Under the pieces are notes generated by a model that saw nothing but the letters and a program-made list of their open reading frames with translations, was not told the DNA's origin and ran no database searches. Positions 12,545 to 23,944 of a stretch of 64,000 nt of DNA are shown here, one piece after another (position 1 is the stretch's first letter; every line of letters starts with the position of its first letter). The stretch spans positions 205,174-269,173 of the forward strand of contig NMRB01000417.1 of assembly GCA_002633025.1 (NCBI GenBank), read 5' to 3'. Source of the stretch: Notospermus geniculatus. Its lineage: Eukaryota > Nemertea > Pilidiophora > Heteronemertea > Lineidae. The translations under genes were made by a program, and so were the position numbers.

Positions 12545-12885
12545 CTTGAGAACGCTTTGAGCGATTGCCCTGGAATTTTTCATGAGGACTGGTGTCCATG
12601 GGAGGAAGATTCCTTTTGATGACCAGCACCCCTGCTCATCCAAGATGGCGGCTATGGTGGCCATCTTGAATTCGTTTCCGTCTGTTATCTTGAGAAGGCT
12701 TTGAGCGATTGCCCCCAAATTTTTTGTGAGAGTTGGTCTCTAAGATGGGAAGGTTCCCTTCGATGGCCAGCACCACTGCTCATCCAAGATGGTGGCTATG
12801 TCAGCCATCTTGAATTTGGTTTCTGTCTGTTATCTTGAGAACGCTTTGATCTATCGACCTGAAATTTTTTTGTGGATGATCTCCA
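12545..12885. repeat. 144-bp tandem repeat, about 2.3 units
   Basis: The word CTTGAGAA(C/G)GCTTTGA starts at 12545, 12689 and 12834. Between them the units share CATCCAAGATGG and CCATCTTGAATT. The array begins just beyond the point where block A stops matching block B, so it probably caused the assembly break at 22161. Confidence 0.85.
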
Positions 12886-13216
12886 ATGTAGCCTACCATC
12901 TAGGCCATGATCACATACAGCATACTTGTCTAGAGCATATGCCACGCACTACGTTGCTCTTATTCTTTAAGAATCCCCTGACACGCTTCACAGGTCTTTA
13001 ACATTAAATGGCGGGCAGCATCTACATTATAATTGACGGTGGCGCTTTAACTTCGAACACGAACTCCTCCGTGTTTTCTGATCGAAATGGCACCATTTTC
13101 ACAGGAAGTGTTGAAAATGACATGGGGGTGGCCCTTAAGCGGGTGGCATTACATTTTTTTTACCCTTAAGCGAATAAAATGCAGGAAGAAACTTCCAATG
13201 ATTTGCAGTGCCCACT

Positions 13217-13294
13217 AGCCTGGTTTCGCTGGCCACCGTGTAGATGGCGCTGCGTACGCAACACCATCTACACGGTGGCCGACGGAACCAGGTA
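13217..13294. repeat. Hairpin, about 33-base arms
   Basis: The left arm includes GGCCACCGTGTAGATGG and the right arm CCATCTACACGGTGGCC. Outer parts AGCCTGGTTTCG and GGAACCAGGT also pair. The loop is only about 12 bases. It is probably a tiny MITE. Confidence 0.75.
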
Positions 13295-13899
13295 TAATGC
13301 ATTGTCTTCAACCAGGCATGGTGATCAGAAAATAGGAACTTCATCACATAAAACTGCTGCCATCTGCTTCCCATAGGCCTAGATTATTGTCCGAGGAGTT
13401 GGGCCCCCACTAAACATTTTCCTCCCACACAGAGACGTCCAGCAAAATGCCATCCTCTGGCCACATGCATCCTGTGAATGTGCTCGCCACGGGCACCATG
13501 CTAGTTTAATATGAAATGGCCAGGGCCATTGTGCTCACCTCTGTGACAGAGTATGAAGTGTGAGTAGCCTGGTGATACACTGAATGGTGAAGGATTAATT
13601 ACGAATGCTACAAGTAAGATTTGAAATTTCTTAAGTGGTTAAGATGTGAATATGAAATTCGTTGCACCTTTCGAGCTCCTGAACTCATCAGGATTTCTAT
13701 CAATTGAAATTCGTGGCTTGAGGAACGAAATAATTGAAACCATGACTAACATTTCTTGATGAGGATTAGGCATCAGCCTCACAAGGAGTGAAAACCCTAC
13801 CGCGCTGGACCGCAGCATGGAGCAAATTTAAACACCTCCATGTTGCCGTCTGACAGTCTAATTCTAACTTACAATGAATTTTATTAATGAAATTTTGCC

Positions 13900-14121
13900 A
13901 CACCCATATGTGACCCGTGACAGCAAAATGAGTCGGAATGCACACAGAAGAAGACCCAACATGTCCAAGGTGACACCAATGGTTTGTTGATTTCAGGATT
14001 GTCTGCCCATTGTGAAATTTGACTTTGTCCATTTCTGTAATTGTTCTCTGGTCTCATCTTGGGTCTTCTTTCCAGCGCATTCCGACTCATTTTGATGTCA
14101 CGGGTCATATATGTTGGTGCA
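13900..14121. mobile_element. Fold-back element (family F2), copy in block B
   Basis: This matches 4424-4642 with a few substitutions and the same inverted arms around AATGAGTCGGAATGC. Confidence 0.65.
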
Positions 14122-14821
14122 GCGTTCCAAGTCATGTCAGGTCAAGGACTCCAGTCATCAGTGGGTCAGCCCTATGTTAAAAAAATTCCACACAAGCTTC
14201 AACAATACAAGCACACCCAAAATATAAAACGACTTACAGCTACATGGCTTCACTCACCTGCAAGTAGACAGAAATAAATCGAAATTAGCAAAAAATCGAA
14301 GTAAGCAACCCTTCAAAGTTTTATGCTATTTTAATAATGCTAATTATTTATGCTAATTTAAAAATGCTCTTGATGATGGGAAACTGGCATGAGGACTTAG
14401 GACTTCAAAATATAGGACTACATGAATTGCTTGCCCTTGTCTGTCATTTAATGGACCTTCACTGGGTCACGAGTTTTCAAAATAGTTTGAAAACAGGATG
14501 AAGTTTGAGATTTTACGCAGAATGCTTAAAACGCTGAAAATGACATATTTTGAAATACACGCCCGGCGCAGCCCCAGGGCCACGGCTTCATCATGTAACT
14601 TCCTTGTTTCAAATTATGTGCTGTGTTGATCAGATCATGTCAGCACTAAACCCTTGAAGTACCGGTAATGGTATTTACATGAAATTTCAGCTTTTGAAAA
14701 ACTTGAACAAGACATACGAGGGCCCCATCCTGGAAACTCTAGATTCTAAAGCAGTGAAATGACTGGAGAGGCACTGCCCTCCACTTCAATCAGAAGTGAT
14801 AACTCTACCAAACTTGTGGTG

Positions 14822-15127
14822 GGACCATCGCATTGGACAGTAGGCCATGGTGCCTTGTACCTTGTGCCTTTGCAAGGGCAAGAAAAGATTCCATCCAAGT
14901 GAGGAACATGAGTAGCTTCAGATGACTTCCTCATATTCACCAGGGCCCGGTTGCACGAAACTCACGACAGCGTTATCTTGGTGTTAGCGCAATCTTCATG
15001 TTAGATGACGTAAAAATCCATTGTTCTTTACGTCATTTAACATCAAGTTAGCGCTAACACCAAGATTGCGCTGTCGTGAGTTTCGTGCAACCGGGCCCTG
15101 GGCTTTGGCCCTGATGGGAAAATTCTA
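14822..15127 (+). mobile_element. SINE-A, 5'-truncated, split by a MITE
   Basis: This is the counterpart of 5337-5495. The body is intact to CACCA, then interrupted by the hairpin MITE at 14943-15098, and resumes at TGGGCTTTGGCCCTGATGG. Confidence 0.8.
14943..15098. mobile_element. Hairpin MITE (GGGCCCGGTTGCAC family), present only in block B
   Basis: Ends GGGCCCGGTTGCACGAAACT and its complement continue as ~72-base arms with only a few mismatches around a 12-base loop, so almost the whole element is one hairpin. Block A has the uninterrupted site at 5443-5460. The target duplication is ambiguous (CCA versus CCT). No protein is encoded; it would depend on a transposase elsewhere. Confidence 0.9.
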
Positions 15128-17287
15128 CTCTCGGTGGGGGCAGAAAACCCCTCACCGGCACTGCACGAGGCAAGATGTAACGAACTGGCTTCATAAAGTA
15201 CTCAGGTCTGCTGCCAAAGGAGTGTTGTTTTTACCAATGCCTTTTAATGCTCATCAAGAGAGATACAAGAGATTGTTTTTACCTGTGAAATGATAGGAAG
15301 TTGTAGGTTTACGTATTGTTTGAAATAACACTAGTTTCATTGAGAGGAAAAGAGATAGCATGGAATTCACCCAGGTAGGCCAGGAAAAAGGTTTCCAAGT
15401 TACTTTATCAACAAGGTATGCTCTTCTTCTTTCTATCAAAATACCCCAACCTGTGTCACCACAGAAACTGCCTGTAACATTTACTAAAGAACAAGATATT
15501 CTGGCAGGTTTTATTGCTATAACAAGAGGCTCATGTGCCAGATGCTCAGCTGATCAACTCATCTCCCGCAGAGGCCCAGCAGATGACATCTTCTGTCAAA
15601 GTTTTCTTACACCCTGTTTTACAAATTGAAAAATATTTGAAGAAAGTTTGTTCCTGTCAACCATCTGAAGAACTTTCCTTCAATTTTTTTCTAATTCATA
15701 TCCAACACTTGTAGAAAACGTTGACAGAAGGTGTCGCCTGTCGTTTTATGCCTGGCCCAATTTCACTCGAGTGCTAAGTATCCTTGCTTGATGTTAAAGT
15801 GAAGATGACATTTTTTCACAGATGAGCTGGTCTTCAATCAAAGGGGCAATATGTTCTCTGAAGGGCATGACCCAGGCATCAGTAATCAAAAACGAAATCA
15901 AATTGAATTTCAACTACGTTTACGATAAAATGTCCCAAATGTTGCGGTTATCTGAGCGAATTTCTCTATTAGTCAGGAAGACCATGACTAAACACTTGAT
16001 CACAAACCACGCAAAAAATAATCTAGGGAGGAATGTAAAAATTGTAATGGTATTATTCAGACAAAGTCGGCTGCTATCTGATATAATCGCTTGGAAACCA
16101 GATGACATCACTGGCGGTATCCCATCCTGTTACAATCCTGGCCGGGTCCAGAACTGCTACTTTTCTGCCGATCAATTCTCCAGGGTTCCGACGGCACTGA
16201 TGCATCAGCTTATTGTACGTTTTCCTCACATCATCTTGTATGCAGCATGGAGCGGAGTTTGACAGATGCGGTCCCCTGATCTGGAGGTATGCTTTTATGG
16301 AATTACACACTAATCCCCTTATCCCCTTTTAATTTTGTACGCCATAACCACCTTCAGATATGACGGCCACGCGCGATTAATTAAGATGCAAATTGCTATG
16401 CACCATGGATCAGGAAATTGCAAAGTGATGCATTTTTCAACATAAATATCACATATCCTCATCAACTGGCCTTACTGTTGATCCACCCTGACAGCTATGA
16501 CTCAATTTGTCTGTGTGTCATCCGGCGGAATGACGATGTTCCACCGACGTAGGCACCTGTCACATACGCAGATAACCTTCTAACTGACAGTTTGATTTTT
16601 CCGAAGTGAATCAAATTTTCCGTTGAGGAGACCTAATTGTATAATTCTAATCCGTGGCCTCTTTGCAAGCAATGACCTGCGAGCTCCGCAGTAACAAGCG
16701 ACTGTGGACATCGCCAATAAATCAACCAATTGTTCGCGGTTGGAATGGAGTCGAACTCTCAATAGATATATCCCAAGATGCAATGCAAAGGAATGCGTAA
16801 TTTCCCCCGGCAAAAAATAAAATTTGATCGTTTCGATTACGAGGGCTAGCGCTATTCACTAACTTGATTTGCACGAGTAGCAAGGACTTGGGATCACAAA
16901 ACCTTGGCTGATTGCTCCTGTCACAGGGCAAGCCACCACCAGCAATCACACCCCCGGGGGTCACATCCTCGACTACTGAAGACAACCTCATTAACTTGTG
17001 CTTTGTTTGAGAGAAGTTAATTAAAATAGCGCTCGTATCTGACCCACACTAATCATGATGAGCCGATTCATCAGAGCACGCTTAATCATAGTGTAGGGTT
17101 CGGAGGATGAACCTTCTGAAAGTGTATACAAAAACCTTTCTTAATGTCCTGAGGCAAGGTTTGACATGCATGGAGTACGTGTATATGCTGGATCAATTTT
17201 CTTGTCTTGGTTTCAATCGCTGTGGTTGAGGAATTTGGTGACTGCTTTCCATTTTGTCAGGCACTCTAATGAAATGCCGTGAAGTTT
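15128..17287. other. Block B counterpart of the unassigned 5.5-7.6 kb stretch
   Basis: It contains the repeated 146-codon frame (15822-16262), treated as incidental. Nothing else is recognised. Confidence 0.4.
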
Positions 17288-17507
17288 GAGGAGCCTTGGT
17301 AGCCTAGTGGTTATCACATCCGCTTTGCAAGCGCAGATCCCCGGTTCGAATCCAGCCTGGGCCATGTGGGATGTTATCCCTGGCTCTTCATGTCCATCGC
17401 ATGGGACAGTAAGCCTTGGTGCCTTGTACCTTGTGCCTTTGCAAGGGCAAGTAAAGACCCCACCCACGTGAGGAACATAAATAGCTTGAGATGGCCTCTT
17501 CTGTTCT
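17288..17507 (+). mobile_element. SINE-A, 3'-truncated, plus strand (block B)
   Basis: This is the counterpart of 7643-7862, with the same A and B boxes and the same truncation point after GATGGCCTCTTC. Confidence 0.9.
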
Positions 17508-18434
17508 TATGAGTCTGGAGTTAAGGGCTTCAATACCAGTCACTAGCTGGTGAGCCAGTTGACACTGCTGACATCCTTGTCATGTAGGCATCACCATTGA
17601 AGATGTGGCATTCCCTTGCCATGTCGCGGGGTGACTGCTGAGCTGTTTCACCTAGGGCGAAGCTGGTATGGCAGAAATTTGGTCTCTGGGTGTCTCATCC
17701 AGTCAGCCCCACTGTCCACGTGACCTACTAATGAGAGCACGCCGAGGATGTCCTAAAGTGGGTCACTCCAAGTGAAGACAGAAAATGCGGCACTTAGAGT
17801 GTTAACTTCCTGCAGAGTATCCGAAGAAATGGTTGAGATTTCGTATGGAAAGTGCTGCCGAAAGTGCCGCCTCATTGTCTGCAGAAGACATCCCACAAAA
17901 TCCTTTTTGATTCTACAGGGATATCAACGTTCGTGTTCCATCCAGCACAAATACCCACGATCTCCAACAATGACCACGGTGAATCCCTGTGTCCTGTGAG
18001 TGGGGTCAGCCAGATCCCACGCTTATGATCTGATAATAAATCATGCGTGCAATAACGTTATTTTAACAATCTCTTCCCCTGGTACACAACGCTTTACCTG
18101 TCAACTCGATATCATTCTGACTTTATGGATGTCTTGGAACGTTTTGCCAAGTTTATCCTCACCGCATCCAGGTTTTGTAATTGGACGGAGGAGAGAGACG
18201 GCTATTGGTGCTGTTGTTTGTGATGCTAACGTGATAAAATATATTAGACTCAGAATAGGTTGCATTGGAGAGGTGGTTTTTAGGGGAAGTTGGAACACGT
18301 GCGGCAAGGGTTCAAGTGAGATCCAAGCTCTCACAAAATGAGTCACTCCGCACACCCCCTTCGTGGAAGGAGGGGACCAAATATGGATGGGGCCTAAAGC
18401 ACAAAAATCGAAACTTGAAGGAAACAAGATGAAC
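17508..18434. other. Unassigned DNA in block B
   Basis: This is the counterpart of 7863-8787. Here single-base changes open a 113-codon frame (18000-18341) that is closed in the other copy, arguing against coding. Confidence 0.45.
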
Positions 18435-18720
18435 GAGGAGCATTGATAGCCTAGTGGTTGTCATGTCCGCTTAGCAAGCAGCAGGTCCCAGGTTCGATTC
18501 CTCGGCCATATGGGATTAATCATCCCTGCTCTACCGTCCGTCGCATGGGACAGTAAGCCATGGTACCTTGTACCTTGTGGTTTTAGCAAGGACAAGTAAA
18601 AGACCCCATCCAAGTGAGGAACATGAGTAGCTTGAAATGGCCTCTTCCATACGCAGGGCCAATAATGCTATGGGTTTGACCCTGATGGAAAAATCTAATA
18701 CAAATCTAAATCTAATACAA
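18435..18720 (+). mobile_element. SINE-A, full length, plus strand (block B)
   Basis: This is the counterpart of 8788-9075, with complete head, body and CTAATACAAAT tail. Confidence 0.9.
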
Positions 18721-20399
18721 AATGAGTCTGCTAAATCCAAGTCACACAGTGGGCAGCCACAATGTTCCTTGTAGATAAATATAATAAAGAAAAAATCCAC
18801 TGACCAGCTAAAAAGTGTGTAAATTTACAAATGTTATTTGAAGGACGATAAAAAGAGGTTCTGCTCTTGGGGCAGAAAAAGAATGAAAATGGACGGTGCG
18901 TAAATAGTTGGTAAAGTAGAGCGTACAAAAACCACACCACGGCATCGAAGCATCAACGTTACACAAATCAAGACGTTTCAATCGTAATCACTTAAGTGTG
19001 ATGTGTTCCCACAGCTAACATCTCGTCTCCCCGACTTCCCACTGCAGCTCCTCAAACTTCATGCCAGCACCGCGATGAATTTTCTTTTGTCGTCGATTCC
19101 TCAGAAGATATTGAGAAGATTGAAACTTCTTGTGGGCACTGTGTCCCCATTGCCCAGTGTGCAAACACCACTGGAGTCTCATTTACACCCGACTAATAAC
19201 GCCCGTCGAATCTTATACGTCCCAATCCTAACACCTTTGCGTTCCACAAACAATTTATGACATTGCGTTGCAGCAATCTCTTTATACGGAACATCTTAAA
19301 TGGCAATATACCTTTAGATAGATTAAAAGCGCCGATGATAAGCAATTCCCACTTGAGTTGTTCAGCATCGTAATCACAAAAGCCATGACAACCTAACGTT
19401 TATTCGTTATAGGTACACAAGTGTAGCGCGCCCTATGTACACATAATTTTGTCGATAGGGGAAATTTAAGTGGTGCTAGATCATCGCGGTGATGGGCGAC
19501 CAGGAGAATTACACTGTCACAAGACAACAAGACAAACTGACAAGGTATTCAGAATCCGCGCAAAGGTACACACGCGGAATCGCAGAAGAAGACACGGGTT
19601 ATTAGAAAAGTGATCGCTCAGAGTCAGAATGTCATGATGCGCGATGTTGGAGATAGTAATGAATTTACCGCACGTCGGTGGGCGTGAGTGCAGATTCGCA
19701 TGTTTGTACATTTGTACATGTATACATTCCTGTGCACTTGGTAAAGTTATACTGAACTGAACTACCCTGTCCGATCTATTCATGTCAATGCATTGGACAG
19801 TAATTCCTTCGTGGAAAATATCGGTAAAATGAAGGTGAAAACAGAGAGTTTAGTCAGTTTGGGCCGGTATTATTTTAGTAGATGATACTACCACGGATGT
19901 ATCTGATGTCATTAGTAAATTGCTTTGTGAAATTGGATGTTTTAAGGTCAGGATGCATCAACATTGTTCAACTTTGATGCATCTTCGGTATCGGGATTGT
20001 GTCGGCGAGCTCAGAGGTGGAGAAGATGAATGGTAATTGTGTAGCGCTCAAAGTGCAGGAGAGCAATTCTACTTGAGGCTGAATTACTAGACTGAATGAG
20101 AATGGTTTGATTGACTTACGGTGATTAACTTGTTAAAAAGGACCAACACAGTGTGAATTTTGTGGTAGTGATCTTCATCAACACAGAGGACAATGGAGAA
20201 ATTCCTTGAGTATCAAGTTATAATAATAATAAACGCAGGCCCTTTTTACACTAGCCCGGTTAAGCGTGCCGAGCTCGACCCGGACTGAAATTCAAGTGGG
20301 AAAGGCCCATTTACACTGCTGTTTGGTACCGGGAAAGCTGGCTCAACCTGTTTACATTTGACAAAATTGTACCGAATCGTGCTCGGTCCAGACAGACAT
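18721..20399. other. Unassigned DNA in block B
   Basis: This is the counterpart of 9076-10755. No additional feature is seen. Confidence 0.45.
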
Positions 20400-20945
20400 G
20401 GTACCTTTTCCTCTATTTTTCACATGGGAAACAGAGGGAGTGCTCTTGTTTAATGGAAGAGCTGAAATGGACATGGTACCCTCCTCCATTTGTCACTTGG
20501 GAAACAGAGGGGAGTGCTCTTGTACAATGGAACAGCTGAAATGGACAAGATAACCTTCCTTCATTTATCACTTGGGAAACAGAGGGAGTGCTCTTGTACA
20601 ATGGAAGAGCTGAAATGGACATGGTAACTTTCCTCCATTTATCACTTGGGAAACAGAGGGAGTGCTCCTGTACATTGGAACAGCTGAAATGGACACGGTA
20701 CCTTTTCCTCCATCACTTGGGAAACAGAGGGAGTGAACTTTGGCATTGGAACAGCTGAAATGGACATGGTACCTTTTCCTCCATTTATCACTTGGGAAAC
20801 AGACAGAGGGAGTGCTCTTGTACATTGGAACAGCTGAAATGGACCCGGTACCCTTCCTCCATTTATCACTTGGGAAACAGACAGAGGGAGTGCTCTTGTA
20901 CATTGGAACAGCTGAAATGGACACGGTACCTTTTCCTCCATTTGT
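20400..20945. repeat. Minisatellite, unit about 73 bp, seven units (block B)
   Basis: This is the same repeat as 10756-11325, again with seven TGAAATGGAC words, but the variant units come in a different order. The first units carry GGAAGAGC where the other copy has GGAACAGC. The array has therefore turned over since the two copies separated. Confidence 0.9.
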
Positions 20946-21181
20946 CACTTTAAAGCCATTACAGTTCACTGCAAGACTCTGCTAGCAAAATTTGCCTCTG
21001 ATAACTTAATAAATTGCATGAACAGCGCCAGCCACGGAAACTTATGAGACCTTTCTGCCTGAGTGGGGATGAGTGAATGAAGGTGTGCCAGCCTTATTGA
21101 ATGTCATAAATTTTGACGCTGTTGGCTAATATGTATACTGGGGAAGTTCTCAAAGGTTGCTCAATTACAAACGTCAACTGT

Positions 21182-21517
21182 CAGGGGCGGATCCACGATT
21201 TGGGAAGAGAGGGGCGCCCTAGAACAGGGGTGGATCCACGATTTCGGAAAAGAGGGGGTGCACTGTGCTAGAAACATTGAAATCTGCAGTGAATTTCAAT
21301 GATTTGCTCCAAATTTCAGAATTAATTCACGGTCGATTTTACAGATTTGTTGGCCGAAAGGGGGGCATGCCCCAGGTGCGCCCCCGTGGATCCGCACCTG
21401 AGGAACATTGAAACCTTGCAGTGAGTTTCAATGAATTGCTCCAGAATTCCAGAATTTCATGGATGATTTTACATATCTGTTGGTAAAAGGGGAGGCACGC
21501 ACACGGATCCGTGCCTG
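21182..21517. mobile_element. hAT-like remnants (family H1), block B
   Basis: The left end is present twice here: CAGGGGCGGATCCACGA at 21182 and a second copy near 21226. The two right ends finish at about 21400 and 21517. Block A has only one left end. Confidence 0.6.
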
Positions 21518-22160
21518 ACTGTAACCGTATTCACTCACATAATCCTCACGTAGGCGGCGCCTAGTTGGGGAATAAACATTCCTTGATTTAATTCACGAAA
21601 AGCAGCTGAAGAAATCCCAGCTTTCAGAATCATGGAAACAAAAACAACATCAAAGCCAAAACTTGCAGTATAATCAACCATCGGATTTTTTGGCATAAAA
21701 TGTGACATTTTGCATATCGTCACATCTGGGGATTTTCTAAAACTACTGATCTCTGTTCACCGGAATTTGTTCGCCGCGCATCAGATGCAGCGAACGTATC
21801 AGAACTGACAGGTCGGATCAGAGGATCGAAAACAATTCTGAGAAGACATGTATGACTAAGAAAAACTAGGTGTACGAGAGTTTGTTATTCACGGTTAACC
21901 ACACTTACGCAAGATTTGCACAAGTTTTGATGAGTTTGATAGCTGACTTTCCATAATGAGTTATGACGTCACATTTCTGATGACAGTGCGGGTAGTTTGT
22001 GTCGGTTCATGGATTTCGATTCCCGCCACACAAATCCCTCAAAATGATCCGTCTCCTTCGCTCGAGTCTATTTTTGTGGCCGCAAAAATGTTTCCCATAC
22101 TTCCTTTTTAGGCCCTGACCTCCGAAGGTTGGGGGAATGATGGGGCCTCTGCATCGGTGT

Positions 22161-22161
22161 N
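22161..22161. other. Single n at the end of block B
   Basis: This ambiguous base lies exactly where block B stops matching block A. It probably marks a contig join across the 144-bp tandem repeat. Confidence 0.8.
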
Positions 22162-22216
22162 ACGACGGACGACACACCATGGGAGAAGCTCACCTCACAG
22201 AGGTGAGCTAAAAAGG
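22162..22216. repeat. Hairpin-ended repeat terminus (AGCTCACC...GGTGAGCTAAAAA)
   Basis: After ACGACGGACGAC comes AGCTCACCT-CACAG-AGGTGAGCT and then AAAAA. The same terminus occurs at 41700-41889 and, in variant form, at 43468-43504. The hairpin plus A-run looks like the 3' end of a dispersed element. Confidence 0.65.
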
Positions 22217-22935
22217 GAGAAAAAGTTGCAATCATGTTGATTTAACAGAGTGGGAAAAAATATATTTTTACATCACTCCAGAAACTCGGTGAAATCAGCA
22301 AGATCGTTCGAGCTAATATCTCCACCACAACAATTATTTATTTTGCTATCAAAGGTACATATACAAAGTGACTGGCCAAAAAGTTGTCACAGTTAGATTG
22401 ATACATGTGGGCATTTGGTCAAAAGTTACTCTAAGAAAGCAAAGGAAATAAATTACTTTTCCACCAGCCATTCTTTGGTTATCTCCAGTAGGCTGCGTGG
22501 GCCAAATACAGAAAACCCATCCTTGCTTTTACTGAAATTGCAAAATGCGAGAACCACAAAATAGCAATCCCACAATTCACCAAAAGATGATGCGATAGTG
22601 ACATGATAGTCAACAAATGTTCGCTTGCGGCGATGGCTTGATTCCACGTTTTATGATTCACCAGAATGTCCGATTCTCTCCGTACGATTCATTGATGGTT
22701 ATACTATCATTTGATCAAATAGACCGCAGCAATTATCTGAATGAAACACAAATCCTCGCAAACGCTGTCAATTTAGCGCAGCTAACTACGGGACTTGGGT
22801 GAAAAAGGTGCTAGCATAAACTAAATGAACTATAAGGCTAACCGCTCAACAACGAAATATGGTGTTTCACTGCTGATGAACAGAAGGCGCATTCAAGTCT
22901 GACTGCACTGCATAAGTGAAATAAATATTTTGTCA
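22217..22935. other. Unassigned DNA
   Basis: No repeats or genes are recognised. Short frames of about 60 codons occur on both strands. Confidence 0.5.
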
Positions 22936-22943
22936 TAACAAGG

Positions 22944-23057
22944 CATCCTCCCACAGCAGGGCTTTGGTCTCGTTCCTCTTCATCCACTCGCACAAAAAGA
23001 GTGGATGTGCAAGTGGATGAAGAGGAGCGAGGTAAAAACCTTTGCTGTGGGAGGATG
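22944..23057. mobile_element. MITE (CATCCTCCCACAGCAG family), copy 1, 8-bp target duplication
   Basis: Ends CATCCTCCCACAGCAG and CTGTGGGAGGATG are inverted, and the arms extend through CTCTTCATCCACT. TAACAAGG is repeated exactly on both sides (22936-22943, 23058-23065). An 8-bp duplication fits hAT-type insertion. A second copy is at 44883-44979. Confidence 0.9.
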
Positions 23058-23065
23058 TAACAAGG

Positions 23066-23340
23066 AGCCGTGGTCTAGTGGCTTGGGTCTCTAGCTAGCA
23101 GTCATGAGGTCTCAGGTTCAAATCCCACTTTGGCGTGAGACTTTGGGCAAGTCTCTTTGCCTTACTGGTCTCTCCCCACACAGGTGTATCATTGGGTACC
23201 GGTCGGAAATGCTCGGATTGTAGCGCTGAATGAGCAGCTCATCTGAATTCTACTGAAATGTAAATTTGGATGACACCTCTACCGTAGTTGATATCACACT
23301 ATAAAAACACCCCACCCCACCCCCAAAAAACCAAAAGTCA
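23066..23340 (+). mobile_element. tRNA-derived SINE-B, plus strand
   Basis: The head has TGGTCTAGTGG and GGTTCAAATCC boxes. The body GACTTTGGGCAAGTCTCTTT and CATTGGGTACCGGTCGG matches the minus-strand copy at 1340-1586, and both continue through GATGACACCTCT. A C-rich, then A-rich tail follows. Its 5' end abuts the target duplication of the MITE next door. Confidence 0.8.
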
Positions 23341-23434
23341 AAACTACCTGTCACCATTTAAGTTGTTCGTTTCAGGAGCCTGCCATACATAGCTCAATGG
23401 GTAAATCTGCTGGTCTTTCATGCAACAGAGCCTC

Positions 23435-23525
23435 CAGGGAGAACCAAGATTTCCTCCTGAATTATACTGCAACAAATGCCTAGTTGGAATCCAGAGAGAA
23501 CCAAGATTTGCTCCTGAATTATACC
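23435..23525. repeat. Short tandem duplication, period 57
   Basis: CAG(G/A)GAGAACCAAGATTT and CTCCTGAATTATAC occur twice, at 23435 and 23492. Two units only. Confidence 0.7.
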
Positions 23526-23944
23526 GGGTTTCAAGGAAGGTACACACACTAAATCATCACAAACTTAATTGCATCCACCCCACATTACACCCCAATGTAA
23601 AAGTGCTATGTCTCACCCTGAATAAACTGTCAATTTCAACGACATTTGGTTATAGCGGGACCATCCTGATATCTTACACACGACCATATTAGATTTGTTC
23701 ACCATCTCACAATGGCCATCAAGATAAGGAGTAACTTACTTTCAATTTGTGAGGTTCAGGTCTTTACTTTATTATCTATTTGCCATGTCTTATTTGGTGG
23801 GACGTTTCCCACTGTCATTGCTCCTTGTATAATGAAGCCCTGTCCTGTTACAACATGACTAAGTTGGTTAAGCGTGGAAGCCAAGTTGTCGACTGCTGTG
23901 CCAGTTGGCGGTCTTATGATTTGCTGTACCAACTGAAGGAATTG

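Larger units (their letters stand above)
13599..22160. repeat. Large duplicated block, copy 2 (block B)
   Basis: This is the second copy of 4124-12511. It is longer mainly because of an extra 156-bp MITE and a duplicated hAT-like left end. It terminates exactly at the single n at 22161, after GCATCGGTGT. Confidence 0.95.

Noticed and set aside
20568-20969. 133-codon minus-strand frame with repeating peptide
   Set aside because: It is the 73-bp minisatellite read through; unit lengths vary and frames open on several strands.
23379-23430. Another tRNA-like head (TAGCTCAATGG)
   Set aside because: No B box follows at a suitable distance.
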